Positions 1-10,838 are shown, numbered from the stretch's first letter. The stretch is 64,000 nucleotides of DNA from an uncultured Methylobacillus sp. (GCA_946478865.1 CAMLDO010000009.1:17714-81713), one strand, 5' to 3'. Program-made: numbers and translations. The notes: a model not told the origin generated them from the letters alone.

Positions 1-14
1 AAATTCGCGCTACT

Positions 15-2390
15 TTATCCTGCGGGGCTGTTTTCATCAACCCCGACCGGGCTTTCATGCCAGTAGCGCGGCGCAATCCGGCGCCAGCGTGCCGCCTCGA
101 TCCCCTCCTCGCTGCGGAAGTCGAACATCACCGCCCCATCGCGATCGCTCCGGTACAAGCCGCTGCCTACGGCCCGATACCTGTCGACCACCTCCTGCTT
201 GGGATGGCCGAACCGGTTGCGATAGCCGACGGTAAACACGGCGGCGGCCGGGTGGACCTTTTCCACAAATTCCACCGTCGACGAGGTCTTGCTGCCGTGA
301 TGCGGCACCAGCAGTACATCCGCCTTGAGGCTCTCCCCGTCGCGCTCCGCGAGCTCCGCTTCCGACAGTCGCTCGATATCGCCAGCCATGAGCACACTGC
401 CATAGGGGCTGGTCGCTTTCAGCACACAGCTGAGGTCGTTATCCTTCACCTCCGTCGTGTAGCTCTCCGGAGCGGGATGCAACACCTCGAAATGCACGCC
501 ATCCCACGTCCAGCTCTGCCCGGCAAAACAGTGAATATCCCGCCGTGCATGACCATGCAGCGCGTGCCCTTCCGGCAGTGGCGACGCCATCCATCCGACC
601 GGCATGCTTTTCAATATCGACAAGGCGCCACCGGCATGATCCAGATCATCGTGCGACACCATCATTCCGTCCAGCCGCCGTATTCCCTCGCCGCGCAAAA
701 AAGGGACGATGATGCGGTTGCCGCTATCGGCCTCCGCGGAATATTTCGGCCCGGTATCGTACAGCAGCGCATGATGCGCGGTACGCAACAGCACGGCTGT
801 GCCTTGTCCGACATCCAGTGCCGTTAGCTGCAATTCGCCCGGAGCCGGTGGCGCCGGCAGCAACAGGAACATCGGGGCTAGCGCGGCTGCACCTGCCCAG
901 CGCAAGGGAAATCCGCGCGGCAGCAGTAGCCAGATCACTCCCAAAATAGCTGCGCAGATGGTCCATGCAGGCGGCGCATGCTGCTGCCAGACGGCTTGCG
1001 GCCAATCGGCGGCAAGCTGCAGCATTCGCATGCATCCGTCCATGACGGCATGCGCGAGATGCAGGATCGCATCCACCGGAGTCACCGCGCCCAGCAGCGC
1101 CAACGGCGTCACCACCAGACTGACAAGCGGAATCGCAATCGCGTTCGCCAGCGGAGAAATAACGGATACCTGCTGGAACAGTGCAAGCAACAACGGCGTC
1201 AACCCGAGCGCAATGACCCATTGCGCCCGAAGCGAGGCTTTGAACCAGCCTTCCTGCCGCAAGTGATGACTGCCCGCATACACCAGCAGAGCTACCGCTC
1301 CGAACGACAGCCAGAAACCCGGGGCAATGACGGCCCATGGATCCAGCAGGACGACCACGAGCAAAGCCCAGCTGAGAGCCAGCGACATCGAGGCTGCCCG
1401 CCCCCACCACAATGCGGCAGCCAATACAGCCAACATGTAGACCGTGCGCTGGGTCGGCACCGAGAACCCGGCCAGCAAGGCATACGCCAGCGCCACGCTC
1501 AAGCCGGCTACTGTCGCCGCTTTTCGTGCAGGGAGCCGCAGCACCAACCTTTCGTTCCGGCGCCATAGTCCTTGAACCACAAGGAAAGCCAGCCCGGCCA
1601 CCATGGTGATATGCAGGCCCGAAATCGATACCAGATGAATGACACCGGTCTTGCGGAACGTCTCCCAGTCGGCATCGGAGATCGCATCGTCATCCCCGAT
1701 CGCTAGAGCCAGCAATATTCCGGCATACGGCGCATCGCCCAACACCGACCGGAAGCGTTCGCGTATCGACTCGCGCACCCGCTCGATCAGATAAGCCGGA
1801 TGCCAGACCAATGGCGAGAGCCGCGCATTATCCGGATGTTTGCGGATATATCCGGTCGCCCGGATATCGCGCTCCAGCGCCCACACTTCGAAATCGAACC
1901 CATGCGGGTTGTAGGTTCCGTGCGGCCGTTTAAGACGGACAGTAAGGCGCCAGCGCTCGCCGGGGCGAAATTCGTTTTTGACCTGCTGCGACAGCGGATC
2001 GCGGAAGCCTGCGGAATAGCGGGCGATGGATATCCGCGACGGGATGCTTGCCCCTTCGGTTTCAACCTTCTCGACATCGAACAGGAAGCGCTCGCCCCGC
2101 TCTTGCGACTGCGGCAGCGAAGCCACCACGCCCATCACGCGAACGTCCCGTCCTTCCCATATTGGAGGCAAGGTATCGGCGAGCCGCAGTTGCGCGAAAG
2201 CTGCCGCCCACAGGAAACCCGCGAGTATGCATCCCAGCAGCATGGAGAACCGGAACAGCAGCGCATGCCGACGCAGCAGCCACGGCAAGAGGAACGGAAG
2301 AGGCGCGGCGAACCAGCCCGTTCCGGGCAACGCCGCCTGTTGTTGCAGCAGCCATACCCCGAACACGAACGCGAGTATGCCGCTCCGCAT
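15..2390 (-). CDS. comEC: DNA internalization competence protein ComEC/Rec2
   Basis: Inner-membrane channel that carries single-stranded DNA into the cytoplasm during natural transformation. About 790 residues, normal for the proteobacterial three-domain form: an N-terminal DUF4131 region, a multi-span ComEC core with the family motif SISGLHITMVAG near residue 247, and a C-terminal metallo-beta-lactamase domain starting near DVGQGTAV (about 525) with the metal motif SHDDLDHAGG (about 580) and VPHHGSKTSS (about 697). It is last in lolC-lolD-comEC. The ATG at 2390 is used here; a TTG at 2399 would overlap the lolD stop by 4 bases and is an equally possible start, and neither has a clear Shine-Dalgarno. 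The pilus motor genes in the window fit a transformation role. Confidence 0.95.
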   Translation of the reverse strand: MRSGILAFVFGVWLLQQQAALPGTGWFAAPLPFLLPWLLRRHALLFRFSMLLGCILAGFLWAAAFAQLRLADTLPPIWEGRDVRVMGVVASLPQSQERGERFLFDVEKVETEGASIPSRISIARYSAGFRDPLSQQVKNEFRPGERWRLTVRLKRPHGTYNPHGFDFEVWALERDIRATGYIRKHPDNARLSPLVWHPAYLIERVRESIRERFRSVLGDAPYAGILLALAIGDDDAISDADWETFRKTGVIHLVSISGLHITMVAGLAFLVVQGLWRRNERLVLRLPARKAATVAGLSVALAYALLAGFSVPTQRTVYMLAVLAAALWWGRAASMSLALSWALLVVVLLDPWAVIAPGFWLSFGAVALLVYAGSHHLRQEGWFKASLRAQWVIALGLTPLLLALFQQVSVISPLANAIAIPLVSLVVTPLALLGAVTPVDAILHLAHAVMDGCMRMLQLAADWPQAVWQQHAPPAWTICAAILGVIWLLLPRGFPLRWAGAAALAPMFLLLPAPPAPGELQLTALDVGQGTAVLLRTAHHALLYDTGPKYSAEADSGNRIIVPFLRGEGIRRLDGMMVSHDDLDHAGGALSILKSMPVGWMASPLPEGHALHGHARRDIHCFAGQSWTWDGVHFEVLHPAPESYTTEVKDNDLSCVLKATSPYGSVLMAGDIERLSEAELAERDGESLKADVLLVPHHGSKTSSTVEFVEKVHPAAAVFTVGYRNRFGHPKQEVVDRYRAVGSGLYRSDRDGAVMFDFRSEEGIEAARWRRIAPRYWHESPVGVDENSPAG

Positions 2391-2395
2391 GGAGA

Positions 2396-3070
2396 TCAAT
2401 CGTTAAGCAGACGGCCGTCCTGCAGGCGCAGCACGCGACCCATGCGATGCGCGAGTTCCAGGTCGTGCGTCACCACGACGAGACTGGTGCCAAAATCACG
2501 ATTGAGCTCCAGCATGAGGTCGAAAACGCTGTCTGCGGTATGGCGATCCAGGTTGCCGGTGGGCTCATCGGCAAGTACGCATTGCGGACCCGTAACAAGC
2601 GCTCGTGCCACTGCGGCGCGCTGGCGCTCGCCACCCGAAAGCTCGCCCGGCATGTGCTGCATGCGCTTGCTCAAGCCCACGCGCTCAAGCACGGCCGCCG
2701 CCTTTTCCAGCGCCTCTGCGCGCGCAATGCGGCGAATCAGCAGCGGCATCGCCACGTTTTCCAGCGCGGTGAATTCTGGCAACAGGTGATGGAACTGGTA
2801 GATGAAGCCGAGCGAGTGGTTGCGCAACTCTCCGCGCCTGGCTTCGCTGAGACCTGCCAGGTCTTGGCCTAGAAGATCGACTTCGCCTTGCGACGGCGTA
2901 TCGAGTCCGCCCAGGAGATGCAGCAACGTGCTCTTGCCGGAACCAGACGCGCCGACGATGGCGACCTGCTCTCCCTTGCCGATCGCGAGATCGATGCCGT
3001 TGAGCACGGCCACATCGAGACCGGTATAGATTTTGTGCAGGCTGCGGCAGGCAATCACGATGTCACTCAT
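2396..3070 (-). CDS. lolD: Lipoprotein-releasing system ATP-binding protein LolD
   Basis: ATPase of the LolCDE ABC transporter that extracts outer-membrane lipoproteins from the inner membrane and passes them to LolA. 224 residues, the usual length. Visible motifs are Walker [10 protein letters not shown] near residue 40, the ABC signature [15 protein letters not shown] near 145, and Walker [13 protein letters not shown] near 163, followed by the switch histidine in VVTHD. Its start overlaps the end of the permease gene by 8 bases and its stop abuts comEC, so the three are translationally coupled. Confidence 0.97.
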   Translation of the reverse strand: MSDIVIACRSLHKIYTGLDVAVLNGIDLAIGKGEQVAIVGASGSGKSTLLHLLGGLDTPSQGEVDLLGQDLAGLSEARRGELRNHSLGFIYQFHHLLPEFTALENVAMPLLIRRIARAEALEKAAAVLERVGLSKRMQHMPGELSGGERQRAAVARALVTGPQCVLADEPTGNLDRHTADSVFDLMLELNRDFGTSLVVVTHDLELAHRMGRVLRLQDGRLLND

Positions 3071-4316
3071 AGCGCAGCGCCTCCGCCGGATTGGTTCTGG
3101 CCGCGCGCCAGCTTGGGTAGAGCGTCGCGAGCAGGCTGAGTACGAGCGACACCGAGGTGATCACGGTTACGTCCGCCCATTGCAGTTCGGAGGGCAAATC
3201 GCTGATGTAGTACACGTCCTTGGCGAGGAACTGGATGCCGAACACGTGCTCGATAAACGGCACCACTGTTTCGATGTTCAACGCCAGCAGCACACCCCCG
3301 ACCACGCCCATCAAGGTACCGATCACGCCGATCAGCGCGCCCTGCACAATAAAAATCTGCATGATGCTGCGCGGGCTCGCACCCAGCGTACGCAAAATCG
3401 CGATATCGGCGCGCTTGTCTGTCACCGCCATCACCAGCGTGGACACGATATTGAACGCCGCGACGGCCACGATCAGCGTGAGAATTACGAACATCACGCG
3501 CTTCTCCATCTGCACTGCACGGAAAAAGTTGGCGTGCTGCTGCGTCCAGTCAGTGATGTAGTAGCCATTTTCCTGGCCGAGTTGCTGCGTCAACTGCTGC
3601 GCCACCAGCGGTGCGCGGTCCAGATCAGCGAGTTTGAGACGCAGGCCGGACACCTTGTCGCCCATGCGGTAAAGCGTTGCGGCATCGGCAAGGTGGATCA
3701 GCGCAAGCGCGGAGTCGTATTCGTACATCCCCACCTGGAAAATGCCGACTACTTTGAACTGCTTGAGGCGCGGCACCATGCCGGTGGGCGTGAGTTGCCC
3801 CTGCGGCGCCATGACCACGACCTTGTCGCCGACTCCCACCCCGAGTGCCAACGCGAGATCCGCACCGAGCACGATGCCGAAGCCGCCCGGCTTCAATGCG
3901 TCGAAGCTGCCTGCGCGTATGTGCTGGCCGATCTCTGCAACCTTGTCTTCTTCCGCGGGGATCACGCCGCGCACGATGGTACCCTGCACCGCTTGCCCAA
4001 AAGACAGCATGCCCTGCGCCATGATGTAGGGCGCGCTGGCCTGCACCTCCTTGTGATTGCGCACCGCTCCCGCGACGCTTTGCCAGTCGCCCAACTGGTT
4101 GTTGGGCCCGGTAATCTGCAGATGCGATGCCACGCCCAGGATGCGCGAGCGCAGTTCGTGCTGGAAACCGTTCATCACCGACAACACGACAATGAGCGCC
4201 GCCACACCGAGCGCGATGCCGACCATGCTGGTCATGGAGATGAACGAAATGAAATGATTGCGGCGTTTGGCGCGGGTATAGCGCAGGCCGACAAAGAGTT
4301 CGAAGGGTAACGACAT
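3063..4316 (-). CDS. lolC: Lipoprotein-releasing system transmembrane protein LolC/LolE
   Basis: Permease partner of LolD. 417 residues with the FtsX/MacB layout: one N-terminal membrane segment (about 25-45, in the stretch ending VLSVMNGF), a large periplasmic domain, then three C-terminal segments (about 275-300, 320-345 and 375-400). Only one permease gene is present, so this may be a single LolC/E-type (LolF-like) subunit working as a homodimer, or a second permease may lie elsewhere. First gene of the minus-strand operon, divergent from ribE with a 50-base gap. Confidence 0.93.
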   Translation of the reverse strand: MSLPFELFVGLRYTRAKRRNHFISFISMTSMVGIALGVAALIVVLSVMNGFQHELRSRILGVASHLQITGPNNQLGDWQSVAGAVRNHKEVQASAPYIMAQGMLSFGQAVQGTIVRGVIPAEEDKVAEIGQHIRAGSFDALKPGGFGIVLGADLALALGVGVGDKVVVMAPQGQLTPTGMVPRLKQFKVVGIFQVGMYEYDSALALIHLADAATLYRMGDKVSGLRLKLADLDRAPLVAQQLTQQLGQENGYYITDWTQQHANFFRAVQMEKRVMFVILTLIVAVAAFNIVSTLVMAVTDKRADIAILRTLGASPRSIMQIFIVQGALIGVIGTLMGVVGGVLLALNIETVVPFIEHVFGIQFLAKDVYYISDLPSELQWADVTVITSVSLVLSLLATLYPSWRAARTNPAEALRYE

Positions 4317-4366
4317 GGGGTGGAATTCTAGCAGGGTTGACCGCGCGATCTGTTAAAATCGCGGCC

Positions 4367-4972
4367 ATGTTTACCGGAATCATACAGGCCGTCGGCCAAA
4401 TCGAACGCGTCACGCCCGTGGGCGAGGATGCACGTCTTCACATCCAGGTCGGCGGACTCGACATGAGCGACGTCGCGCAAGGCGACAGCATTGCCGTCAA
4501 CGGCGTATGCCTCACCGTCGTGGAGTTCGACCACGAGTCCTTCAATGTGCATGTCTCCAGGGAAACCCTGTCCTGCACCATCGGGCTCGATACGCCGAGG
4601 GCGGCCAATCTCGAGAAAGCGCTGCGACTCGCGGACCGTCTCGGCGGCCACCTCGTCAGCGGGCACGTGGACGGCGTGGGCCAAGTAGTCAAGTTCGAGG
4701 CCGTCGGCGACTGTATGCAGCTTGTGATCCGCGCACCGCATGCGATCTCGCGCTATATCGCGGTCAAGGGGTCTATCGCGGTAGACGGGGTCAGCCTCAC
4801 CGTGAATAGCGTGGAAGGCGACGTTTTCAGCATCAACCTGATTCCGCACACACTGGAGATGACCACGCTCAAGTTCCTGGGCGTGGGCAGCCGTGTCAAT
4901 CTGGAAATCGACCCGATCGCCCGCTACGTCGAACGCATGGCGCAGTGGAACAACGAGCCCGAATCCGCATGA
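4367..4972 (+). CDS. ribE: Riboflavin synthase, alpha subunit
   Basis: Dismutates two 6,7-dimethyl-8-ribityllumazines to riboflavin. 201 residues beginning [12 protein letters not shown], the hallmark N-terminus, with two lumazine-binding repeats (about 1-96 and 97-195) that each carry a VNGVCLTV or VDGVSLTV segment. The ATG at 4367 is preferred over the upstream TTG at 4337 because every family member starts with MFTGI. A 6-bp inverted repeat CGCGAT/ATCGCG (4344-4363) lies just before the start; the 50-base gap is too short for an FMN riboswitch. The stop overlaps the next start as ATGA. Confidence 0.97.
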   Translation: MFTGIIQAVGQIERVTPVGEDARLHIQVGGLDMSDVAQGDSIAVNGVCLTVVEFDHESFNVHVSRETLSCTIGLDTPRAANLEKALRLADRLGGHLVSGHVDGVGQVVKFEAVGDCMQLVIRAPHAISRYIAVKGSIAVDGVSLTVNSVEGDVFSINLIPHTLEMTTLKFLGVGSRVNLEIDPIARYVERMAQWNNEPESA

Positions 4973-6054
4973 TCAGCCCAATCGAGGACATCATCGAGGA
5001 CATCCGCCTCGGCCGCATGGTCGTGCTCGTGGATGAGGAAGATCGCGAAAACGAGGGCGATCTGGTGCTGGCCGCGCAATTCGTCACGGCCGAGCACATC
5101 AATTTCATGGCCAAACATGGGCGCGGACTCATCTGCCTCACGCTGACCGAAGACCGCTGCCACCAGCTCAACCTGCCGCTCATGGTGCGCCAGAACGGCT
5201 CGGGGCTCGGCACCAACTTCACCGTCTCGATTGAAGCAGCCATCGGCGTCACTACCGGCATTTCCGCCGCCGACCGTGCGCGCACCATCCAGGCAGCCGT
5301 CGCGAAAAACGCCACTCCGGAAGACATCGTCAGCCCTGGTCACATCTTCCCGCTCATGGCGCAGAACGGTGGCGTGCTTTCCCGCGCGGGCCACACCGAA
5401 GCCGGCTGTGACCTCGCCGCTCTGGCCGGCTTGATGCCCGCAGGCGTGATCTGCGAAATCCTCAAGGACGACGGCACCATGGCGCGCCTGCCGGATCTCA
5501 TGGAATTCGCCGACGAGCACGGTCTCAAGATCGGCACGATCGCCGACCTGATCCACTACCGCAGCCAGAACGAGCGCCTCATCGAGCGCGCCGCGGAACG
5601 CACGATAGAAACGCCATACGGCCCGATGCGCCTCGTCGCCTACTCGGACAAAACCGCGAACGAAACGCATCTAGCCCTGCTCAAAGGGGAACCGGATGCA
5701 GACAAGGAAGTGCTGGTGCGCGTGCACGAGCCGCTCTCCATCTTCGACCTGCTGGACAGCAACAGCCATAGCCACTCGTGGAACCTGCTGGATGCGATGC
5801 AGGAAATTCAGAAATCCGAATGCGGCGTCATGGTGCTGTTGCGCCGCAACGAAAACGGGCAGCAGCTGATAGACCGCATCCGGCTGGCCGACGAACCGGT
5901 ACGCTTCCGCCAGGATCTACGCGATTACGGCATCGGTTCGCAAATCCTGCGCGATCTGGGTGTACGCAAGATGCGGCTCATGGCCGTGCCGCGCAAGATG
6001 CCGAGCATGGCCGGCTTCGAGCTCGAAGTCGTCGGCTACCTGGAACCCAATTGA
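4969..6054 (+). CDS. ribB: 3,4-dihydroxy-2-butanone-4-phosphate synthase with degenerate GTP cyclohydrolase II domain (RibBX type)
   Basis: The N-terminal half (about 1-200) is a normal RibB that makes DHBP from ribulose 5-phosphate, with the active-site segment [10 protein letters not shown] and the pattern [14 protein letters not shown]. The C-terminal half is homologous to GTP cyclohydrolase II over ETPYGPMRL and [20 protein letters not shown], but the three zinc cysteines (normally in HSECLTGDVFGSLRCDCG) are replaced by residues such as [16 protein letters not shown], and the catalytic RQEGRGIGL segment is RRNENGQQL. It should therefore lack cyclohydrolase II activity, as in the described RibBX variants, and an active RibA should exist elsewhere. 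Start chosen by the 4-base overlap with ribE; an in-frame ATG at 4945 is less likely. 361 residues. Confidence 0.93.
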   Translation: MISPIEDIIEDIRLGRMVVLVDEEDRENEGDLVLAAQFVTAEHINFMAKHGRGLICLTLTEDRCHQLNLPLMVRQNGSGLGTNFTVSIEAAIGVTTGISAADRARTIQAAVAKNATPEDIVSPGHIFPLMAQNGGVLSRAGHTEAGCDLAALAGLMPAGVICEILKDDGTMARLPDLMEFADEHGLKIGTIADLIHYRSQNERLIERAAERTIETPYGPMRLVAYSDKTANETHLALLKGEPDADKEVLVRVHEPLSIFDLLDSNSHSHSWNLLDAMQEIQKSECGVMVLLRRNENGQQLIDRIRLADEPVRFRQDLRDYGIGSQILRDLGVRKMRLMAVPRKMPSMAGFELEVVGYLEPN

Positions 6055-6078
6055 GCGCTATTGTGCGATAATCGACTC

Positions 6079-6639
6079 GTGGAAAACGTCAATCTCACCG
6101 GCCACTTCCTCATCGCCATGCCCGCCATGGCCGATCCCTATTTTGCTAAATCCGTTACTTTCGTCTGCGAGCACAACGACCAAGGCGCGATGGGGATCGT
6201 CATCAACCGCCCCATCGAAATGAACCTGCACGAGCTCTTTCAGCAGATCGAACTCGACGTGCAGGACGAGCAGCGCGCACAGGAAACCGTCTATTTCGGC
6301 GGTCCCGTGCATGTGGACCGTGGTTTCGTGCTACACCAGCCGGTCGGCCACTGGCAATCTTCGCTCGTGATCAACGGCGATACCGCGCTGACTACCTCCA
6401 AGGACATCCTGGAAGCGACCGCCACCGGCAACGGACCGCAGAAATTGCTGGTCACGCTTGGTTATGCCGGCTGGGCCGCAGGCCAGCTGGAGCAGGAAAT
6501 TGCCCAAAACGCCTGGCTCACCGTGCCGGCTGAAAATTCGGTGATTTTCGACCTCCCCAGCGAGCAGAAGCTCAATGCCGCGATGAACCTGCTGGGGCTC
6601 GATTTCGCGCGTCTTTCCGACGACGCGGGGCACGCCTGA
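6079..6639 (+). CDS. yqgE: YqgE/AlgH family protein (UPF0301)
   Basis: Conserved proteobacterial protein of unresolved function, consistently next to ruvX/yqgF. 186 residues starting from GTG at 6079 ([20 protein letters not shown], the usual start); the longer TTG start at 6061 adds residues not typical of the family. Typical motifs are [18 protein letters not shown] and YFGGPV. A TGCGATAAT sequence at 6064-6072 resembles an extended -10 element, so the gene may have its own promoter after ribB. The stop overlaps the ruvX start by one base. Confidence 0.93.
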   Translation: MENVNLTGHFLIAMPAMADPYFAKSVTFVCEHNDQGAMGIVINRPIEMNLHELFQQIELDVQDEQRAQETVYFGGPVHVDRGFVLHQPVGHWQSSLVINGDTALTTSKDILEATATGNGPQKLLVTLGYAGWAAGQLEQEIAQNAWLTVPAENSVIFDLPSEQKLNAAMNLLGLDFARLSDDAGHA

Positions 6640-7106
6640 TGCACGCGGCCGTGTCTGCCGAAATCCCATCCAAGACACCTCAGGCAATCGGCACACTACT
6701 CGGTTTTGATTTCGGCGAACGACGCATCGGCGTCGCTGTTGGCGATACCCTAGTCGGTATCGCGCACCCATTGCAGACCATAGACGCTGAAAGCAATGAC
6801 ATCCGCTTCGCCGCTATCGGTCAACTCATCGCGGAATGGAAACCGGTCCGCCTGGTCGTCGGTTTGCCCAGCCATCTGGACGGCACCGAACACGAACTGA
6901 CGCATCTGGCCCGCAAGTTCGCGCGCCGGCTGGAAGGCCGCTTTAATCTGCCGGTTACGCTCGTGGACGAACGCCTGAGCTCGGCCGAGGCGAGCCAGAA
7001 CCTCAGGCAGGCCGGCATCGGCGGACGCAAGCAGAAACCCATGCTGGATCAGGTGGCGGCCCAGCTCATTCTTCAACACTATCTGGATCATCATGCAACT
7101 GCCTGA
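6639..7106 (+). CDS. ruvX: Putative pre-16S rRNA nuclease / Holliday junction resolvase-like YqgF
   Basis: RNase H-fold nuclease implicated in maturation of the 16S rRNA 5' end. 155 residues. The acidic residues of the fold are visible: D in [17 protein letters not shown] near the N-terminus, the conserved [12 protein letters not shown] in the middle and [10 protein letters not shown] in the last third. It starts one base inside the yqgE stop and overlaps pyrR by 14 bases, so it belongs to the same transcript. Confidence 0.94.
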   Translation: MHAAVSAEIPSKTPQAIGTLLGFDFGERRIGVAVGDTLVGIAHPLQTIDAESNDIRFAAIGQLIAEWKPVRLVVGLPSHLDGTEHELTHLARKFARRLEGRFNLPVTLVDERLSSAEASQNLRQAGIGGRKQKPMLDQVAAQLILQHYLDHHATA

Positions 7107-7593
7107 CGCAGAACAACTGGTCTCCGCACTTGCGGACAAGGTTCGGCAACTCGCCGCGCAGGAAGCCATCGCATTGGTCGGCATTCACAGCGGCGGCGCC
7201 TGGCTTGCGGAACGCCTGCATGCCGTACTTGGCGACGAAATTCCTTTCGGCACGCTGGATATCTCCTTCTACCGCGATGACTTCGAGCAGCGCGGCCTGC
7301 ACCCGCAAGTGAAACCCTCGCACATTCCGTTCGACGTGGAAGGCCAGCATATCGTCCTTATCGACGATGTGCTCTACACCGGCCGCACCATACGAGGTGC
7401 GATGAACGAATTGTTCGACTACGGCCGCCCGGCCAAGATCACGCTGGCGGTACTGGTCGACCGCGGCGGACGCGAGATGCCGGTCGAAGCGCAGATCGTG
7501 GGTACCCGCATCGAGCTGTCACCACAGCAAAGTCTGGAACTGCTGCGCGACACAGCCGGAAAGTTCTCCTTCAAGCTGCACGAGAATCCATAA
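7093..7593 (+). CDS. pyrR: Bifunctional pyr operon regulator / uracil phosphoribosyltransferase PyrR
   Basis: PRTase-fold protein. The PRPP loop is [17 protein letters not shown] (about residues 92-108). 166 residues. In Bacillus PyrR is an RNA-binding attenuation regulator; in proteobacteria its regulatory role is less clear. I see no obvious PyrR-type anti-antiterminator leader before pyrB: the gap is only two bases and pyrR itself overlaps ruvX. A UPRTase or other regulatory role is therefore more likely here. Confidence 0.93.
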   Translation: MQLPDAEQLVSALADKVRQLAAQEAIALVGIHSGGAWLAERLHAVLGDEIPFGTLDISFYRDDFEQRGLHPQVKPSHIPFDVEGQHIVLIDDVLYTGRTIRGAMNELFDYGRPAKITLAVLVDRGGREMPVEAQIVGTRIELSPQQSLELLRDTAGKFSFKLHENP

Positions 7594-7595
7594 AT

Positions 7596-8552
7596 ATGCC
7601 CCAGAACCCGCAACTCAATAAAAACGGCGAACTGCAGCACCTGTTATCCATAGAAGGCTTGTCCAAGGACATCCTCCGGCACATTCTAGACACTGCCGAA
7701 TCCTTTACCGGCGTGTCCGAGCGCGAGGTCAAGAAAGTCCCGCTGCTGCGCGGCAAGACCGTGTGCAACATCTTCTTCGAGAACAGCACGCGCACCCGTA
7801 CCACCTTCGAGATCGCCGCCAAGCGGCTTTCGGCGGACGTGGTCAGCCTCAACGTAAGCAGTTCCTCGCAGTCCAAGGGCGAAACCATCCTCGACACAGT
7901 GGACAACCTCACCGCGATGCACGCGGACATGTTCGTCGTGCGCCACTCGCAGTCCGGCGCGGCGCACTTCATCGCACGCCATGTCGCACCGCATATCCAT
8001 GTGATCAATGCCGGCGACGGCCGCCACTCGCACCCGACACAGGGCTTGCTGGACGTGTTCACGATCCGCCGCTACAAACCCGACATGCACAACCTGCGCG
8101 TCGCCATCGTCGGCGACCTGCTGCATTCGCGCGTCGCCCGCTCCGAAATCCATGCGCTCACCACGCTGGGCGTGCCGGAAGTGCGCGTGATCGCGCCCAA
8201 GACTCTGCTGCCCGAGAACGTGGATCGCCTGGGCGTACAGGTCTACCACGACATGAAGCAGGGGCTCAAGGATGTGGACGTAGTGATGATGCTGCGCCTG
8301 CAGAACGAGCGCATGAACGGTGCCCTGCTCTCCTCCGCCCAGGAATACTTCAAGTGCTACGGCCTTACGCCGGAAAAGCTCGCGCTGGCGAAACCGGACG
8401 CGATCGTGATGCACCCCGGCCCCATGAACCGCGGCGTGGAAATCGATTCCGCGGTCGCCGACGGCGCGCAATCCGTGATTCTTCCCCAGGTCACCTACGG
8501 CATCGCCGTACGCATGGCAGTGATGAGCATATTGGCGGGAAACACCGAATGA
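7596..8552 (+). CDS. pyrB: Aspartate carbamoyltransferase catalytic subunit
   Basis: Forms N-carbamoyl-L-aspartate in de novo pyrimidine synthesis. 318 residues with the carbamoyl phosphate site [19 protein letters not shown], the HPTQGLLD segment and the aspartate-domain HPGPMNRG. No pyrI lies beside it; instead it overlaps by 4 bases a dihydroorotase-like gene that lacks metal ligands. This is the Pseudomonas-type arrangement in which PyrB assembles with an inactive PyrC' into a large holoenzyme. Confidence 0.97.
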   Translation: MPQNPQLNKNGELQHLLSIEGLSKDILRHILDTAESFTGVSEREVKKVPLLRGKTVCNIFFENSTRTRTTFEIAAKRLSADVVSLNVSSSSQSKGETILDTVDNLTAMHADMFVVRHSQSGAAHFIARHVAPHIHVINAGDGRHSHPTQGLLDVFTIRRYKPDMHNLRVAIVGDLLHSRVARSEIHALTTLGVPEVRVIAPKTLLPENVDRLGVQVYHDMKQGLKDVDVVMMLRLQNERMNGALLSSAQEYFKCYGLTPEKLALAKPDAIVMHPGPMNRGVEIDSAVADGAQSVILPQVTYGIAVRMAVMSILAGNTE

Positions 8553-9823
8553 AAATCCAGATCAAGAACGGTCGCCTGATCGACCCCAAGAATAACATCG
8601 ACGCGGTCCAGGATGTCTTCATCGCCGCCGGCAAGATAGTCGCCATCGGCAACGCGCCCGCCGACTTCCACGCCAACCAGGTGCTGGACGCGAGCGGACA
8701 GATTGTCTGTCCTGGCCTGGTCGATCTGTCCGCGCGCCTGCGCGAGCCCGGCTTCGAATACAAGGCCACGCTGGAGAGCGAACTCCGGGCCGCTGCAGCC
8801 GGTGGCATCACCAGCCTCGCCTGCCCGCCAGATACCGACCCGGTACTGGATGAGCCGGGACTGGTCGAGATGCTCAAGCACCGCGCCAAGCTGCTCAACA
8901 TGGCGCACGTCTATCCGTTGGGCGCGCTCACGCGCCAGCTTGAGGGCAAGCACCTGACCGAGATGTACGAGCTCACCGAAGCCGGTTGCGTCGGCTTCTC
9001 GCACGCCACCGCACCGCTCACCGACACACAAGTCATGCGCCGCGCGATGCAGTATGCGAGCACCTTCGGCTACACCGTCTGGCTGCATCCGGAAGACTTT
9101 TATCTCGCAAGAAACGGCGTCGCGCATGACGGCGAGGTCGCGGGCCGCCTCGGCCTGGTCGGCATTCCTGCCAGCGCCGAAACCATCGCGCTGGCGACCA
9201 TACTCACGCTGGTGCAGGACACCGGCGCCCGCGTCCACGTCTGCCGCATCTCGACGCGCGAAGGCGTAGAGATGCTGCGCAATGCGCGCCGGCAAGGATT
9301 GCCCGTCAGCTGCGATATCGCGATTAATCATGTGCACCTCACCGAGCACGACATCGGTTTCTTCGATCCGCAATGCCACCTCAAGCCGCCACTGCGCACG
9401 CAGCGCGACCGTGACGCGCTGCGTGCGGGGCTGGCGGACGGCACGGTAACCGCCATCTGCTCCGACCATACCCCCGTGGACGACGACGAAAAGCTCGCGC
9501 CTTTTGCGGAAAGCACACCGGGTGCGGCCGGCCTGGAACTGCTGCTGCCCCTCACGCTGAAATGGGCGGAGGAAACGGGGACTCCGCTGCTCTCCGCACT
9601 ATCGCGCATCACCAGCGAACCCGCGGCCTTGCTCGGGATTGAAGCCGGACACCTGAGCATCGGTGCCGCCGCCGATGTGTGCGTGTTCGATCCGGAGCAA
9701 TACTGGAAGGTGGAGCGTCAGTCGCTGCGCAGCCAAGGCAAGAACACTCCGTTCCTCGGCCTGGAACTCGCTGGCAAGGTGCGCGCCACCATCGTGGCCG
9801 GCCATCTCGTGCATCAGGCCTGA
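8549..9823 (+). CDS. pyrC': Dihydroorotase-like subunit PyrC' (probably non-catalytic partner of aspartate carbamoyltransferase)
   Basis: 424 residues of the type I dihydroorotase family, starting [15 protein letters not shown]. The start is the ATG that overlaps the pyrB stop (ATGA), not the much longer in-frame upstream reading. The amidohydrolase metal motif, normally D-x-H-x-H-L-R-E-P-G, reads [10 protein letters not shown], so both zinc histidines are absent. The later segment [10 protein letters not shown] is kept in part. In Pseudomonas such PyrC' proteins have no dihydroorotase activity but are required to stabilise PyrB. A genuine pyrC should lie elsewhere. Last gene of the operon. 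Confidence 0.93.
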   Translation: MKIQIKNGRLIDPKNNIDAVQDVFIAAGKIVAIGNAPADFHANQVLDASGQIVCPGLVDLSARLREPGFEYKATLESELRAAAAGGITSLACPPDTDPVLDEPGLVEMLKHRAKLLNMAHVYPLGALTRQLEGKHLTEMYELTEAGCVGFSHATAPLTDTQVMRRAMQYASTFGYTVWLHPEDFYLARNGVAHDGEVAGRLGLVGIPASAETIALATILTLVQDTGARVHVCRISTREGVEMLRNARRQGLPVSCDIAINHVHLTEHDIGFFDPQCHLKPPLRTQRDRDALRAGLADGTVTAICSDHTPVDDDEKLAPFAESTPGAAGLELLLPLTLKWAEETGTPLLSALSRITSEPAALLGIEAGHLSIGAAADVCVFDPEQYWKVERQSLRSQGKNTPFLGLELAGKVRATIVAGHLVHQA

Positions 9824-9835
9824 TCCGTATCGGCG

Positions 9836-10753
9836 CTACGCTTCCCACCCGGGAGGCGGCCGAAGCGGCGTCAAGCCTTCCTCCAGCCCCAATCGGCCCA
9901 GCAGCCTGCGTGCGTCGAACGGGGCTTTCACCTTGATATCGTTGTCGAAATAACAGTACACATCACGCGTTTTCTGCTGTGCCGGCGCGCGATCCACGAT
10001 CAAGTGCGCGTCTTGCGGCTGATGGCCCCGGCTCCATGCCTCGATACGCGCCGCCCAACGATCGAGCGCCTCATCCGTATAACCGCTTGCATAAAGCTCC
10101 TCGGCACCATGCAGCCGCATGTAGATGAAATCCGCCGTCACATCCTCGCGGTACGGCCATTTGCCTGCGGTATCCGCAATCACCAGCGCCGCCTTGTGGC
10201 GCGTCAGCATCTCCACAAACTCAGGCGTCTCGAAACTCTTGTGGCGAATCTCGACCGCATGCCGCAAGGGCCGCTTCCGGTCAGTTTTCAGATAAATACG
10301 GTCCTCACTCCCTTGGCGATGGCGGGTGGAAAACTCCACCGCGGCTTCGGTATCGTGCGGCAGCAGCTGAAGAAAATGCTCGAAGCGCTCCGGCTCGAAG
10401 CGCAGGCTGGGCGGGAATTGCCACAGGATAGGACCCAGCTTTTCCTTGAGATGGAACAATCCGGAGGCGAAAAAGTTGGCCATCGCGCTTTCGACGTTTT
10501 CGAGCCGCAGCACGTGCGTCACATAGCGATTCGCCTTGACGCTGAATACGAAATTTTCCGGCGTCTGGTCATACCAGGCGAGATAGCTGGAAGGCCGTTG
10601 CAGGCCGTAAAAGGAACCGTTGATTTCGATGGTAGGCAAGACGCGCGAAGCAAATTCGAGTTCGCGCTTCTGCGTAAGGTCGGGCGGGTAGAACACTTTG
10701 CGCCAGGGCGCGTAACGCCAGCCGGAAATGCCGATACGAATATGGCCGCGCAT
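9836..10753 (-). CDS. DUF72 (YecE-like) family protein
   Basis: TIM-barrel-like DUF72 protein of unknown function, about 305 residues. Typical motifs are IGISGWRYAPWRKVFYP at the N-terminus, SFYGLQRPSSY, VFSVKANRYVTH, a mid-protein EIRHKSF, and YCYFDNDIKVKAPFDA near the end. The ATG at 10753 is chosen because an excellent AAGGAGG site lies just upstream and the family starts here; the open frame extends about 68 codons further back without family similarity. It converges on pyrC' with a 12-base gap. Confidence 0.9.
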   Translation of the reverse strand: MRGHIRIGISGWRYAPWRKVFYPPDLTQKRELEFASRVLPTIEINGSFYGLQRPSSYLAWYDQTPENFVFSVKANRYVTHVLRLENVESAMANFFASGLFHLKEKLGPILWQFPPSLRFEPERFEHFLQLLPHDTEAAVEFSTRHRQGSEDRIYLKTDRKRPLRHAVEIRHKSFETPEFVEMLTRHKAALVIADTAGKWPYREDVTADFIYMRLHGAEELYASGYTDEALDRWAARIEAWSRGHQPQDAHLIVDRAPAQQKTRDVYCYFDNDIKVKAPFDARRLLGRLGLEEGLTPLRPPPGWEA

Positions 10754-10838
10754 AAACCTCCTTCTGCCGAATGGCGAACGAACGATTCGCCCTCCCCGGT
10801 ACGACCGGAAGGAAGAAAGAGGAGTTCTTGAGGGGAAA

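Noticed and set aside
3033..4310. 425-codon plus-strand open frame opposite lolC
   Set aside because: His/Arg-rich antisense shadow caused by codon bias of lolC; lolC has clear family motifs.
4317..4366. FMN riboswitch ahead of ribE
   Set aside because: The gap is only 50 bases, and just a 6-bp inverted repeat is seen; the conserved RFN element needs well over 100 bases.
7763..8548. Long in-frame upstream extension of the pyrC' gene
   Set aside because: It lies over pyrB in another frame, has no family similarity, and the ATG at 8549 overlapping the pyrB stop gives a normal dihydroorotase-like start.
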